From Chloroflexota bacterium (GTDB lineage Bacteria; Chloroflexota; Dormibacteria; Dormibacterales; Dormibacteraceae), in the NCBI GenBank assembly GCA_005882115.1, contig VBEG01000021.1:118006-182005 (forward strand): DNA of 64,000 nt, given 5' to 3'. The position numbers were made by a program, and so were the translations under genes. This document shows positions 17,253 through 25,504 of the stretch, in pieces. How positions within the stretch are numbered: position 1 is the first letter of the stretch; each line of letters begins with the position of its first letter. Below the pieces are notes generated by a model. That model had not been told where the DNA came from. It worked only from the letters and a program-made list of their open reading frames with translations, and did not search any database.

Positions 17253-17637
17253 CCCCGGGATTGTGATCGGTGACAACGTAGTAGAGCGGATGGCCGGCGT
17301 AGGTGACCTCGGTCGTGCCGTCGGTGCGCTTGGTAGTGCCAAGCAACGAGGCGTTCGCGCCGGCGCCCGCCTTTGGTGCGCCTTCGGTCAGCAGCGGCGG
17401 CCAGTAGGTCGCGCACGATCCGTAACACGTCGACGACGTTCCGGTGTCGGCCTGGAACAGATACAGCGTTCGCCCGCTCCGGTCGACGAGGATCATGCCG
17501 AGCTTGCCGTTGTTGGCGACCGCGACGGTGGCCGTCGTGGTCACCGCAGTCGGCGACGCCGACGTCGTAGATGAGGCAGGTGTGCCGCCACACGAGACGA
17601 TGGCGGCGATCGCCAGAACCATCAGCGCCTTGCGCAC
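17176..17637 (-). CDS. Secreted lipoprotein with PF03640-type repeats
   Basis: A 153-residue predicted lipoprotein. The signal peptide MRKALMVLAIAAIVSC ends in a lipobox with Cys16, followed by a Ser/Thr-rich linker (residues 18-40). Two copies of the 'secreted repeat of unknown function' follow: GRTLYLFQADTG...CYGSCATYWPPLL at 55-85 and GHPLYYVVTDHNPG...ALWNVVGPDG at 113-150. These repeats are found on cell-surface proteins of actinobacteria and others; function is unknown. Its 3' end overlaps azlC. Confidence 0.85.
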   Translation of the reverse strand: MRKALMVLAIAAIVSCGGTPASSTTSASPTAVTTTATVAVANNGKLGMILVDRSGRTLYLFQADTGTSSTCYGSCATYWPPLLTEGAPKAGAGANASLLGTTKRTDGTTEVTYAGHPLYYVVTDHNPGDATGQAVNNFGALWNVVGPDGKKIG

Positions 17638-17658
17638 GCCGGAAGATACGGAGCTGAG

Positions 17659-18777
17659 TTACTGGTCCGGCCCGGGTGGCATCCCGAACATCACCATCGG
17701 TCCGACGGTGACGATCGTCTGATCCTCGGTCTTGACAAGCTGCCAGCCTCCCTCGTGGACCATGCGATGGTGCCTCCGACATAGCAGCACCAGGTTGTCC
17801 AGGTTGGTCTCGCCGCCGTCGATCCAGTGCACCAGGTGATGCCCATCGCACATCGAGGCCGACCGTTCGCAACCTGGCCATCGGCAGCTTCCATCGCGAG
17901 CCTTCAATGCCCGACTCAATCCGCCGGAGACCACACGCTTCGAGCGACCCACATCAATCGTCACGGACTCCTGGCTGAGCAGGACGCGGGTCACGCTGCA
18001 GTCGCATGCCATGCGCTGGACTGAAGTTGAGGAGATAGGGAGCGAGAACTCCATCTCCGCGGCAGTGGCGCCGGCCAGACCCTTCAGGGTCTCGATGGTT
18101 GCGGTGACCTGGATGTTGGCCGGCTTGCCCCCACCAGCCAGCTCGACAATGGCGTCGGCGTAGCGCTGCTCACGATTGCGGTCGTCGTGTTCGCCCGACG
18201 GTCGGGCCAGCGGCTCCAGCGCCGTCCGCACCGCCGCGCCGCCAACCGGGTCGAGGAGACCGCTGATGAGAAGGCAGCCATCCTCGGCTGTGCTCATACG
18301 CAGGCTGCGCTCCTCGGCCAGCCTCTCCTGGGCGTCGGCGTAAGCCTTGGCATCGACCGCGTGCCTGTAGTGCAAGCACTTGTAGTGGAACTTGCCGGGT
18401 GAGTTGAGCTTCGCCAGCTGCAGCAGCCTGTCCTCGTCGAAGGCCTCACCGACCGCCTCCGCGGTCCGCGCCATCACGGCGAGATGGGCGAATCCGATCT
18501 CCCCCGACTCCATCGTCTGAGCTGACCGGCCCAGGTTCGCAAGCCGGTCGCCGACCGTGAGCCGGTCGGCGGCCGCGTTGGAGGTCATCCGGCAGTTGAA
18601 GCGGATCCAGTCCAACGCGCTGTTGGAGCCTTCGTCATCCCAGAAAGTGGTCTTGGCAAAAGTCGCCGCCGCCTGGGAGAACCTCAGCTCGAGCCGGTCG
18701 ATCTCCTGGCGGAGGCCAACCAGCTCAAGTGCGAGCTTGGCGCCATCGGATGCGCTGCGGATGACCGAGTCGAGCAC
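17659..18777 (-). CDS. DUF222-HNH endonuclease family protein
   Basis: A 372-residue protein. The N-terminal DUF222 (13E12-type) helical domain covers about 1-250 and the C-terminal HNH nuclease domain about 290-345: CRWPGC, CDGHHLVHWIDGGETN, CRRHHRMVHEGG. These genes are abundant in actinobacteria and related taxa; their role is not settled and they are often multicopy. GTG 18777 is the start: TAGATT lies 6 nt upstream and TTGTCC 17 bp further, so the mRNA should be leaderless. Confidence 0.88.
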   Translation of the reverse strand: MLDSVIRSASDGAKLALELVGLRQEIDRLELRFSQAAATFAKTTFWDDEGSNSALDWIRFNCRMTSNAAADRLTVGDRLANLGRSAQTMESGEIGFAHLAVMARTAEAVGEAFDEDRLLQLAKLNSPGKFHYKCLHYRHAVDAKAYADAQERLAEERSLRMSTAEDGCLLISGLLDPVGGAAVRTALEPLARPSGEHDDRNREQRYADAIVELAGGGKPANIQVTATIETLKGLAGATAAEMEFSLPISSTSVQRMACDCSVTRVLLSQESVTIDVGRSKRVVSGGLSRALKARDGSCRWPGCERSASMCDGHHLVHWIDGGETNLDNLVLLCRRHHRMVHEGGWQLVKTEDQTIVTVGPMVMFGMPPGPDQ

Positions 18778-18783
18778 GCGATC

Positions 18784-18812
18784 AATCTACGAACATAAGT
18801 ACGCCAGGACAA
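18784..18812 (-). promoter_or_regulatory. Promoter of the DUF222-HNH gene
   Basis: TTGTCC (18812-18807), 17-bp spacer, TAGATT (18789-18784), then 6 nt to GTG 18777. Confidence 0.7.
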
Positions 18813-18836
18813 TGCTCTTAACAGGCGAAAATTCAC

Positions 18837-19604
18837 CTACTCGGGCGTTACGTACGCCGCCGTCAGGCCGCCATCGACCATGAACGTCGCTCCGTTGACG
18901 TAGCTCGACTCGTCGCTCGCGAGGAACAGGGCGGCGTTCGCGATCTCTCGCGCCTTCGCCAGTCGTCCCATCGGCAGATGGACGCGGCGACGCTGATAAG
19001 CCCCCGGGTCCTCGTTGAAGATCCGCATCAACAGCGGCGTCTCCACCGGCCCCGGGCACAGCGCGTTCACCCGCACCCCTTGGCGCGCGAACTGCACCGC
19101 GAGCTCGCGGCTCATCGAAAGAACCGCGCCCTTCGAGGCCGTGTAAGCAATCTGCGAGGTCGCCGCGCCGAGGATCGCCACGAACGACGCCACGTTGATC
19201 ACCGACCCGCCTCCCGCCTTCAGCAGGTGGGGGATGCCGTACTTGCAACAGAGAAAGACGCCCTTGGCATTCACCGCCTGGACTCGATCCCACGCGTCCG
19301 GCTCGGTGACGAGGATCGAGTCGTCGTCGGGCGGCATGATGCCCGCGTTGTTGTAGATCACATTGATCTGCCCGTAGCGCTTTGCTGTCTCCTCGAACAT
19401 CGCCTGCACGCTCTCCGGATCGCTGACGTCAGCGGCGAAGAAGAACGCCTCGCGGCACTCGGACGCCGTCTTTTCCCCCGCCTCGCGGCCCACGTCCGCG
19501 ACGCAAACACGCGCGCCCTCGGACGAGAACAGCAGCGCGGCTTCGCGCCCGATCCCGCCAGCGGCACCGGTGATGACGGCGACTTTGCCGTCGAGTCGAC
19601 CCAC
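18837..19604 (-). CDS. Short-chain dehydrogenase/reductase
   Basis: A 255-residue classical SDR. Residues 12-19 carry the cofactor motif TGAAGGIG, NNAG follows near 88, and the catalytic Ser and YTASK (near 155-160) complete the active site. The C-terminal LFLASDESSYVNGATFMVDGG is typical. It probably oxidises an alcohol with NAD. GTG 19604 begins 2 nt after the stop of the ligase gene, so the two are translationally linked. An open frame extends upstream through the ligase gene but is non-coding there. In context it may act on the alcohol or aldehyde of a gamma-glutamylated amine. Confidence 0.88.
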   Translation of the reverse strand: MGRLDGKVAVITGAAGGIGREAALLFSSEGARVCVADVGREAGEKTASECREAFFFAADVSDPESVQAMFEETAKRYGQINVIYNNAGIMPPDDDSILVTEPDAWDRVQAVNAKGVFLCCKYGIPHLLKAGGGSVINVASFVAILGAATSQIAYTASKGAVLSMSRELAVQFARQGVRVNALCPGPVETPLLMRIFNEDPGAYQRRRVHLPMGRLAKAREIANAALFLASDESSYVNGATFMVDGGLTAAYVTPE

Positions 19605-19606
19605 TC

Positions 19607-20983
19607 CTAGCCGCGCTCGAAGAGCCGCTCGCGCTCGTAGTTCGTCACGACTTTGTCGAAAAGCGACTGCTCTGTGCGTGCGTAGTTCAGGTAGTGGTCG
19701 ATCACGTCGTCGCCGAACGCGGCACGGGCCATGCTTCCGCTTTCCAGGTTGCCGATCGCCTCGCGCAGCGAGCCCGGGAAGCGCTGCACGTCCGACTCGT
19801 ACGCGTTGCCCTTGAACTCTGGGGGCAGCTTCAGCTTCTCCTCGATGCCGCGCAAACCGGCGGCGAGGAGCGCCGCGAAGCACAGGTAGGCGTTGACGTC
19901 CGCGCCCGGGATCCGCGACTCGGTTCGCAGGTGCTGGCCGTGACCCACGATGCGGAACCCACACGTCCGGTTGTCGTGGCCCCACGCCAGCGTGGTGGGC
20001 GCCCAGCTGCCGGCGGCGTATCGCTTGTACGAGTTGATGTTGGGCGCGAGAAAGATCGCCAGCTCCGACGCATACGCGATGTGGCCTGACAGATACTGCT
20101 TGAACACGTCGGACTCGCCGTCGAACATGTTCCGCGTGTCCTTCCACAGGCTCGAGTGGACGTGGCACGAGCTGCCGATCCACCGGTGGTCGGGCTTGGC
20201 CATGAACGTCACAGAGCAGCCGGCCTGGTGCGCCATCTCCTTGATCCCGTTCTTGTAGATGACGTGGTTGTCGGCCATCGACACCGCGTCCGAGAAGCGG
20301 AAGTTGATCTCCTGCTGACCCGGCCACGCCTCCCCCTTCGAGCTCTCGACCGGGATGCCCGCCCCCTTCATCCCCTTACGTACGGCGCGCAGGAAGGGCT
20401 CGTCGTAGGTCGTGGCGAGGATGTGGTAGTCGAGGATGTAGGGCACCGACGGCGTCAGGTCGATGTAGTGCTTGGCGTGCGCTTCGGCGAACGTCTCCTT
20501 GAGCAGGAAGAACTCGAGCTCCGAGCCGAACATGGGCTCGAAGCCCAGCGCGCGGGCCCGCTCAACCTGCGCGCGCAGTACCTGACGCGGCGAGGGGCGG
20601 ACTGGCTTACCGTCGTGCCAGGCCACGTCGCACAGCACCAGCGCGGTGGCGTCGAGCCAGGGGATGCGCCGCAGCGACGCGAAGTCGGGCACCAGGTCGA
20701 AGTCGCCGTAGCCGGACTCCCAGTTGGCCATCTGGTAGCCCGGGATCGGGTCCATCTCCATGTCCAGCGCGAGCAGGTAGTTGCACCCCTCGACCGACTC
20801 CCCATGGGCCGCGGATTCCATGAAGTACTCGGCGTCGACACGCTTGCCCATCAGGCGGCCCTGCATGTCGGTGAACGCGACGACGACGGTGTCGATGAAG
20901 CCTTTCTCGACTTCGGAGGCGAGCTGGTCCTTGCTGAGCGCCGGCTCGCGATCGGGCCGCGCCACCTTGTCCTTGGTCAGCAT
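19607..20983 (-). CDS. Glutamine-synthetase-family ligase (gamma-glutamyl-amine synthetase type)
   Basis: A 458-residue type I glutamine synthetase fold. GS motifs are GSELEFFLL (metal Glu), CHVHSSLW (metal His), NINSYKRYAAGSWAPT (ATP/Glu site), NRTCGFR and ESRIPGADVNAYL. The start region EKGFIDTVVVAFTDMQGRLMGKRV is that of PuuA/GlnA-like ligases rather than housekeeping GlnA. With an amine/amino-acid permease upstream and an SDR downstream, ligation of glutamate to an amine is the likely job. ATG 20983 has GGAGGTGG 5-7 nt upstream. An upstream GTG at 21007 is less likely. Confidence 0.88.
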   Translation of the reverse strand: MLTKDKVARPDREPALSKDQLASEVEKGFIDTVVVAFTDMQGRLMGKRVDAEYFMESAAHGESVEGCNYLLALDMEMDPIPGYQMANWESGYGDFDLVPDFASLRRIPWLDATALVLCDVAWHDGKPVRPSPRQVLRAQVERARALGFEPMFGSELEFFLLKETFAEAHAKHYIDLTPSVPYILDYHILATTYDEPFLRAVRKGMKGAGIPVESSKGEAWPGQQEINFRFSDAVSMADNHVIYKNGIKEMAHQAGCSVTFMAKPDHRWIGSSCHVHSSLWKDTRNMFDGESDVFKQYLSGHIAYASELAIFLAPNINSYKRYAAGSWAPTTLAWGHDNRTCGFRIVGHGQHLRTESRIPGADVNAYLCFAALLAAGLRGIEEKLKLPPEFKGNAYESDVQRFPGSLREAIGNLESGSMARAAFGDDVIDHYLNYARTEQSLFDKVVTNYERERLFERG

Positions 20984-21019
20984 CTCGACACCACCTCCAG
21001 GGTCCACATCAAAACAAGT

Positions 21020-21049
21020 GCTGGTGAGCGCTCTCGCGCGCCCACCAGC
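21020..21049. promoter_or_regulatory. Inverted repeat between permease and ligase genes
   Basis: GCTGGTG and CACCAGC (7-bp arms) enclose a GCGC/GCGC inner stem. It lies in the 89-nt gap after the permease stop and could be a partial terminator or mRNA-processing hairpin that lowers ligase expression relative to the permease. Confidence 0.4.
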
Positions 21050-21072
21050 TTAGGTTCGAATCGATGACTGAG

Positions 21073-22674
21073 CTAGCTTGATCCGCCGGAGGGCGCACCC
21101 GCCGGTTTGGGCGCCGCGCCCTCGGCCGGGATGTCGCTGACATGGGTCTGACCGTAGCCCTCTTTCGCCGGGTCGCCGTGCTGGCCATGGGTCAGCGCGA
21201 ACTCCTCCTCGGGCGAGAGGACCAGGCGGTGGCGGCCGACGATGGCGAAGTAGGCGATGCCGACGAGGAAGTAGATGAGCGTGCCGACCACACCGGGCCG
21301 GTACGTTTCGTTGGCGTACAGCGAGATCAGCGAGATGACGGCGATGACGCCGGCGACGCCCGCGCCCCACTCGCCGAGTGGGCTGCGGTACGGCCGCTCG
21401 ATGTTGGGCAGCCGGCGCCGCAGCATGATGAACGAGGCGCACTGCATCGCGTACGAGATGACGGCGCCGAACACCGCCATGTAGAGGAGAGCGCCCACGA
21501 CCTGGCCCGCGACCAGGTTCTGGGTCGTGCCCAGGTAGGTGATCAAGCACGCCAGCGCCAGGCCCACCACGCCACCGGCGATAAGCGCGATGTGTGGGGT
21601 CTTGAGGGTCGGGTGCGTCTCCGAAAGGAAGTGCGGGAAGTAGCCCGCACGAGACAGCGAGTACGTGTTGCGGCCGTACGCGTAGATGATGGTGAAGAAG
21701 CTCGCGATCAGGCCACCGAGACCGATCAACGCGAGGAACGCAGCGCCGGCGTTGTTGCCGTAGACCGCCTTGAAGCCGTCGAACAGTGGCGTGGCGGAGA
21801 TGCCGATCGCCTTGGCGCCGCCATCGATCGCCGTGTTCAAGACGAAGATCCCGATGCCGGTGACGACCAGCGTGGTCAGGCCCCAGACCGCGGCCCGCGG
21901 GATGTCGCGCTTGGGGTCATGTGACTCCTCCGCCGCAAGCGGCAGCTCCTCGATGGCGAGGTAGAACCAGATGGCAAACGGAATCGCCGGAAAGATTCCG
22001 GCAAGTCCGAAGGGAAGGAACGATGTCTGGCCCGGCTGCGGCGCGATGTTGGTCAGCAGGCTGAGGTTCAGCTTCCCGGAGAAGAGCACGGACGCGAAGA
22101 AGAAGGCCAGGATGCCCAGGGCGACGATGTTGATCGCGACCGTGAAACGCATGGTGGCAACGATGCCGCGGATGTTGATGGCGACGAAAACGATGTACGA
22201 GATGATGAACCAGACATAGACGCTGTTCCACCATGGGTCGCCCGTCACGTTGAAGAGCGAGACGACGATGGCCTGCATCAAGAAGCCCATCGCGCCGACC
22301 ACGACCGCCGGCGTGATGACGTACTCCATGTTCTCGGCCAGGCCGGTGATGAATCCGCCCCATGGTCCGAAGGCGGATCTAGCAAACGAATACGCACCGC
22401 CAGTGTGTGGCAGCGCCGGCGACATCTCGGCGATGCTGAAGACGAGGCCGTAGTACATGACGGTGATCGCGATCGAGGCGATCAGGAATCCGCCGAGACC
22501 GCCGACCCCGAAGCCGAGGTTCCAGCCGTAGAAGTCGCCGGAGATGACCGCCGCCACTCCCAGCGACCACAGCGACCAGAAGGCCGCATGACGCTTGAGA
22601 GCCCGCTTGGCGAAATAGGCCGGGCTCGCCTCCCGATAAGCAACCGTCCCTACCTTGCGCCGCTCCTCAGACAA
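21073..22674 (-). CDS. APC-superfamily amino acid/amine permease
   Basis: A 533-residue, 12-TM permease of the APC superfamily, resembling ethanolamine/amino acid permeases. TM1 has LWSLGVAAVISGDFYGWN, TM3 FSIAEMSPALPHTGGAYSFAR and TM6 LAIEELPLAAEESHDPKRDIPRA. A 45-residue hydrophilic C-terminal tail ends SGGSS. The TTG at 22674 is supported by AGGGGG 8-9 nt upstream. It begins an operon with the ligase and SDR and is divergent from the gntR operon, sharing its operator-bearing intergenic region. Confidence 0.88.
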   Translation of the reverse strand: MSEERRKVGTVAYREASPAYFAKRALKRHAAFWSLWSLGVAAVISGDFYGWNLGFGVGGLGGFLIASIAITVMYYGLVFSIAEMSPALPHTGGAYSFARSAFGPWGGFITGLAENMEYVITPAVVVGAMGFLMQAIVVSLFNVTGDPWWNSVYVWFIISYIVFVAINIRGIVATMRFTVAINIVALGILAFFFASVLFSGKLNLSLLTNIAPQPGQTSFLPFGLAGIFPAIPFAIWFYLAIEELPLAAEESHDPKRDIPRAAVWGLTTLVVTGIGIFVLNTAIDGGAKAIGISATPLFDGFKAVYGNNAGAAFLALIGLGGLIASFFTIIYAYGRNTYSLSRAGYFPHFLSETHPTLKTPHIALIAGGVVGLALACLITYLGTTQNLVAGQVVGALLYMAVFGAVISYAMQCASFIMLRRRLPNIERPYRSPLGEWGAGVAGVIAVISLISLYANETYRPGVVGTLIYFLVGIAYFAIVGRHRLVLSPEEEFALTHGQHGDPAKEGYGQTHVSDIPAEGAAPKPAGAPSGGSS

Positions 22675-22724
22675 GTCAATTACCCCCTCTACGGGCGCCG
22701 TTTGGTGGCGGCCCCGTGATCAAG

Positions 22725-22735
22725 TTGTCTGACGC
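22725..22735. promoter_or_regulatory. Candidate GntR operator 2
   Basis: TTGTC-t-GACGC, matching 8 of 10 arm positions of the perfect site at 22828-22838. It lies about 10-20 nt downstream of the predicted permease transcription start. Confidence 0.5.
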
Positions 22736-22752
22736 CCCGATGGTGTGTGCGA

Positions 22753-22781
22753 ATGCTATGGGAGGCCCTTTTCGAAGTCAA
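22753..22781 (-). promoter_or_regulatory. Promoter of the permease-ligase-SDR operon
   Basis: TTGACT (22781-22776), 17-bp spacer, TAGCAT (22758-22753). The leader to TTG 22674 is about 70 nt. Confidence 0.65.
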
Positions 22782-22801
22782 GGCCGCCGTTTCGGCTACC
22801 A

Positions 22802-22832
22802 GACAACTCTCAGCCTTGACCTGAGAGTTGTC
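22802..22832. promoter_or_regulatory. 12-bp inverted repeat over the gntR promoter
   Basis: GACAACTCTCAG and CTGAGAGTTGTC are perfect 12-bp arms around a 7-nt centre containing most of the -35 box. Each outer end is a TTGTC/GACAA half-site. Confidence 0.65.
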
Positions 22833-22844
22833 GGACAAGATACT
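22816..22844 (+). promoter_or_regulatory. Promoter of the gntR operon
   Basis: TTGACC (22816-22821), 17-bp spacer, GATACT (22839-22844), 10 nt before ATG 22855. The transcript should have only about 4 nt of leader. Confidence 0.65.
22828..22838. promoter_or_regulatory. Candidate GntR operator 1
   Basis: TTGTC-g-GACAA, a perfect 5-bp-arm palindrome lying between the -35 and -10 boxes. Its form is that of GntR-family operators. Confidence 0.65.
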
Positions 22845-22854
22845 AGGTACGCCA

Positions 22855-23616
22855 ATGCCCGCCGGACCCGTCGAAGCACGCTCCAAGCCCCGCTCTATTC
22901 GAGTCCAGGACGAGCTCACGCAGCGGATCGACCGCGGCATGCTGCCGGCCGGATCCCGCCTCCCGTCGGAGCCCGCGCTGGCCGTGGAGCTCGGGGTTTC
23001 GCGCGCCACCCTGCGCGAGGCCCTTCGCGCCCTGGAGAGCGAGGGGCTTGTGCGCCGGATGTGGGGCGCGGGCACCTACGTGGCCGACAGCCGGCGCGTC
23101 GCCAACAGCCTCGACCTCAACTTCGGTGTCACCGACGCGATACGCGCCGCGGGCATGCAGGCAGGCATCGAGCAGGCCCGGCACTCGATGGAGCCGGCGA
23201 CCGTCAGCGAAGCGGCGCGTCTGGAGCTGCAGCCAGGCTCGGACGTGCTGGTGGTCGAACGCGTGAGAACGGCCGACGGCAAGCCGATTGTGCTCTCGCG
23301 CGATATCCTGCCGGGCCGTCTCATCGCCAAGCGGCCCGAGATTGCCGATCAGATGCTCACGCGGTCGATCTACGAGGTGCTCGAGCGCGAACTCGGGCTG
23401 GTGATCCACCACGGCGTCGCCAGCTTTCGCCCAGTGCGGGCCGACATCACCGTGGCTCGGCGTCTCGGCGTCCCGCGGGGAGAGCTGCTGCTGGCGATCT
23501 GGCAGGTCGACTATTCGGAAGACGGAGCGCCGGTGCTCTCGTCGTACGAGTACCACCTGGCCGACGCATTCGAGTTCACCGTGCTGCGGCGCGGACCAGG
23601 AAGGAGGTTGTCGTGA
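22855..23616 (+). CDS. GntR-family regulator, HutC/UTRA type
   Basis: A 253-residue regulator. The N-terminal winged helix (about 15-80) has LTQRIDRGMLPAGSRLPSE and LAVELGVSRATLREALRALESEGLV. The UTRA ligand domain (about 100-245) carries RTADGKPIVLSRDILPGR. UTRA regulators sense sugars, amines or their phosphates. ATG 22855 is chosen over an upstream TTG because the promoter and palindromic operator lie just before it. Its stop overlaps the next start (GTGA), so it leads an eight-gene coupled operon and probably represses both itself and the divergent permease operon. Confidence 0.9.
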   Translation: MPAGPVEARSKPRSIRVQDELTQRIDRGMLPAGSRLPSEPALAVELGVSRATLREALRALESEGLVRRMWGAGTYVADSRRVANSLDLNFGVTDAIRAAGMQAGIEQARHSMEPATVSEAARLELQPGSDVLVVERVRTADGKPIVLSRDILPGRLIAKRPEIADQMLTRSIYEVLERELGLVIHHGVASFRPVRADITVARRLGVPRGELLLAIWQVDYSEDGAPVLSSYEYHLADAFEFTVLRRGPGRRLS

Positions 23617-24455
23617 TCAGAGGTGTCGGCAAGTCGATGCGCATGAAGCGCGTCATCGATTCCGCGGGCGTGTCCGTGATCTGCGCGCTCGATCACGGCA
23701 TGACCTCGCCGCAATTCCTCGAGCCGCTGGCGGACATCACCACCCGCACGAAAGAGGCGGTGGCCGGCGGCGCGAACGTGATCATGATGTCGAAGGGCAT
23801 GATCCGGATTGCGGAGCCGGCCTTTGCGCCCACAACGTCCCTGGCCCTGCTTCTGTCGGCCTCGGCCAACCCCGAAAAAGGCGAGCCTGAGGTCGTGCAG
23901 ATCGCGGAGGTCGAAGAGGCATCGAAGCTGGGCGCAGACGCCGTCGTGCTCTTCACGGCCCTATCCGGTCACAGCGAGCCCGGCATGATCCGCACGCTGG
24001 CGTCGGTGGGTCACGGCTGCGAATCGCTCGGCATTCCGCTCATCGCGGAGGCCGAGTTTCCGACCACGTATGCATCGGTCGACGACCTGAAGGACCGGTA
24101 TGGGTTCGAGTACCTGCGGCGCAACGTCCGGCTGTGCGGAGAGCTCGGCGCCGACATCATCAAGACCAACTGGCCCGGTGACGCGGCGTCGTTTCGCAAG
24201 CTTGTGGAGGCAGCCAACGGCATCCCAGTGGTACTCGCGGGAGGGTCGCGCCTCGAGGATGACGAGCTGCTTGGCAGGATGGAGTCGGCGATGTCCGTCG
24301 GAGCGATTGGCTGCTCGGTCGGTCGCAATATCTTCATGCACCGCTCGCCGGAGGCCATTACACGGGCGCTGTCGCGCGTGATCCGCGAGAGATGGACCGC
24401 GAACAAGGCGATGGCCGCGCTGCAGCAGGAGCTCGGCTCGGTGGCCGCGCGATGA
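23613..24455 (+). CDS. Class I aldolase of the DeoC/LacD/LsrF (DhnA-type) family
   Basis: A 280-residue TIM-barrel aldolase. CALDHGM has Asp27, and DIIKTNWPGD carries the probable Schiff-base Lys184, as in archaeal-type fructose-bisphosphate aldolase and LsrF. GCSVGRNIFMH at the C-terminus is the phosphate-binding loop. It should cleave or transfer on a keto-sugar phosphate; the phosphate donor would be the FGGY kinase two genes downstream. GTG 23613 has AAGGAGG 6 nt upstream and overlaps the gntR stop. A much longer open frame upstream runs through gntR in another frame and is not real. Confidence 0.88.
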   Translation: MIRGVGKSMRMKRVIDSAGVSVICALDHGMTSPQFLEPLADITTRTKEAVAGGANVIMMSKGMIRIAEPAFAPTTSLALLLSASANPEKGEPEVVQIAEVEEASKLGADAVVLFTALSGHSEPGMIRTLASVGHGCESLGIPLIAEAEFPTTYASVDDLKDRYGFEYLRRNVRLCGELGADIIKTNWPGDAASFRKLVEAANGIPVVLAGGSRLEDDELLGRMESAMSVGAIGCSVGRNIFMHRSPEAITRALSRVIRERWTANKAMAALQQELGSVAAR

Positions 24456-25504
24456 AGGCCGCCTTCATGACCGGCGTCGACATGGTGGAGATCCGTCCCG
24501 CGCCCGAGCCTTTGCTCGACCCGGAAGGCGCGCTCCTACGGGTCGAGGCATGCGGGATCTGTGGCACGGACGCCCGGACGTTCTTCAACGGCGACCCGCG
24601 CGCCCCGGCTCCCTGGATCCTGGGTCACGAGCCGGTGGGCATCCTGGAGGAGGTCGGGCCCCGCGCCACCCTCCCGCCCGGGATGAAGAAGGGTGACCGC
24701 GTCTTCCTGGGGTCGATCCTCACGTGCGGGCGCTGCCGCTACTGCATGGACGGTATGCAGAACCTGTGCGACGAACACCTCCTGTACGGCTACGACCCCT
24801 ACCCCGGCGCCTACGCGGAGTACGCGGCCGTGCCGCCGATCGCGATCAAGAACCTGATCCCACTCCCGCCCGACCTGCCCTCCGACCTGGCGACCGTGGC
24901 CGACCCGTTCGCGTGCGCGCTCAACGGGATCGAGATGCTGGATGTGCGCCTTGGTGACACGGTCGTGATCATCGGCTCAGGTCCGATCGGCTGCTGGCAG
25001 GCGGTGATGGCGCGCGACCGCGGCGCGAGCAAGGTCTTCCTGACCGATGTCAACCGGCAGCGCCTCGATGTCGCTCTCCGTGCGGTCGGTTCCTTCGTCG
25101 ACGACTCGTGGGTCGCCGGCGATGATAACGGGGTGGCGGCGGCCATGGAGCGCACCGAAGGCCGCGGGCCGGAGCGCGTCATCGTCGCGGCGCCCTCGAA
25201 GCAAGCGCAACAGGCCGCGCTCGAGATGGCCGCGAAGCGCGCGCGGGTGGTCTATTTCGCGGGGCTGCCCAAGCACGACCCGGTCGCGGCGCTCGACATG
25301 AACCAGCTCCACTACAAGGAGCTGGCGATCCTCGGCGCCTACGGCGCCACCCACCGGCAATACCGGATCACGATGGATTACCTCGAGCGCCGTCGCGACG
25401 AGCTGGCCTCGGTCGTGACCCATCGCTTTCCACTGGATCGGATCGACGAGGCGTTCAACACGATCCGTTCGGGCTCGGGGCTGAAAGTCGTCATCGTTCA
25501 GTGA
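24452..25504 (+). CDS. Zinc-dependent medium-chain alcohol/polyol dehydrogenase
   Basis: A 350-residue MDR enzyme. Catalytic zinc residues are Cys37 (CGICGTD) and His59-Glu60 (GHEP). Structural zinc cysteines are at 92, 95, 98 and 106. The Rossmann motif is IIGSGPIGC. This is the sorbitol/threonine-dehydrogenase type, probably oxidising a secondary alcohol of a polyol or sugar acid. The start ATG overlaps the aldolase stop (ATGA), and its stop overlaps the kinase start (GTGA). Confidence 0.9.
   Translation: MKAAFMTGVDMVEIRPAPEPLLDPEGALLRVEACGICGTDARTFFNGDPRAPAPWILGHEPVGILEEVGPRATLPPGMKKGDRVFLGSILTCGRCRYCMDGMQNLCDEHLLYGYDPYPGAYAEYAAVPPIAIKNLIPLPPDLPSDLATVADPFACALNGIEMLDVRLGDTVVIIGSGPIGCWQAVMARDRGASKVFLTDVNRQRLDVALRAVGSFVDDSWVAGDDNGVAAAMERTEGRGPERVIVAAPSKQAQQAALEMAAKRARVVYFAGLPKHDPVAALDMNQLHYKELAILGAYGATHRQYRITMDYLERRRDELASVVTHRFPLDRIDEAFNTIRSGSGLKVVIVQ

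Noticed and set aside
18837..20327. SDR extended to 496 codons
   Set aside because: The upstream part is the antiphase shadow of the glutamine-synthetase-like gene; the SDR fold begins at 19604.
19607..20983. Housekeeping glutamine synthetase GlnA
   Set aside because: Context with a permease, SDR and gamma-glutamyl hydrolases, and the PuuA-like N-terminus, fit an amine ligase better. Without a tree this remains an inference.
21142..21924. Plus-strand 260-codon frame opposite the permease
   Set aside because: Charged, low-complexity shadow of a TM protein gene; no motif and no start signal.
22716..24455. A 579-codon plus-strand open frame ending with the aldolase
   Set aside because: Its first 300 codons overlap gntR in another frame and have no protein-like composition. 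The aldolase has its own GTG at 23613 with a Shine-Dalgarno site.
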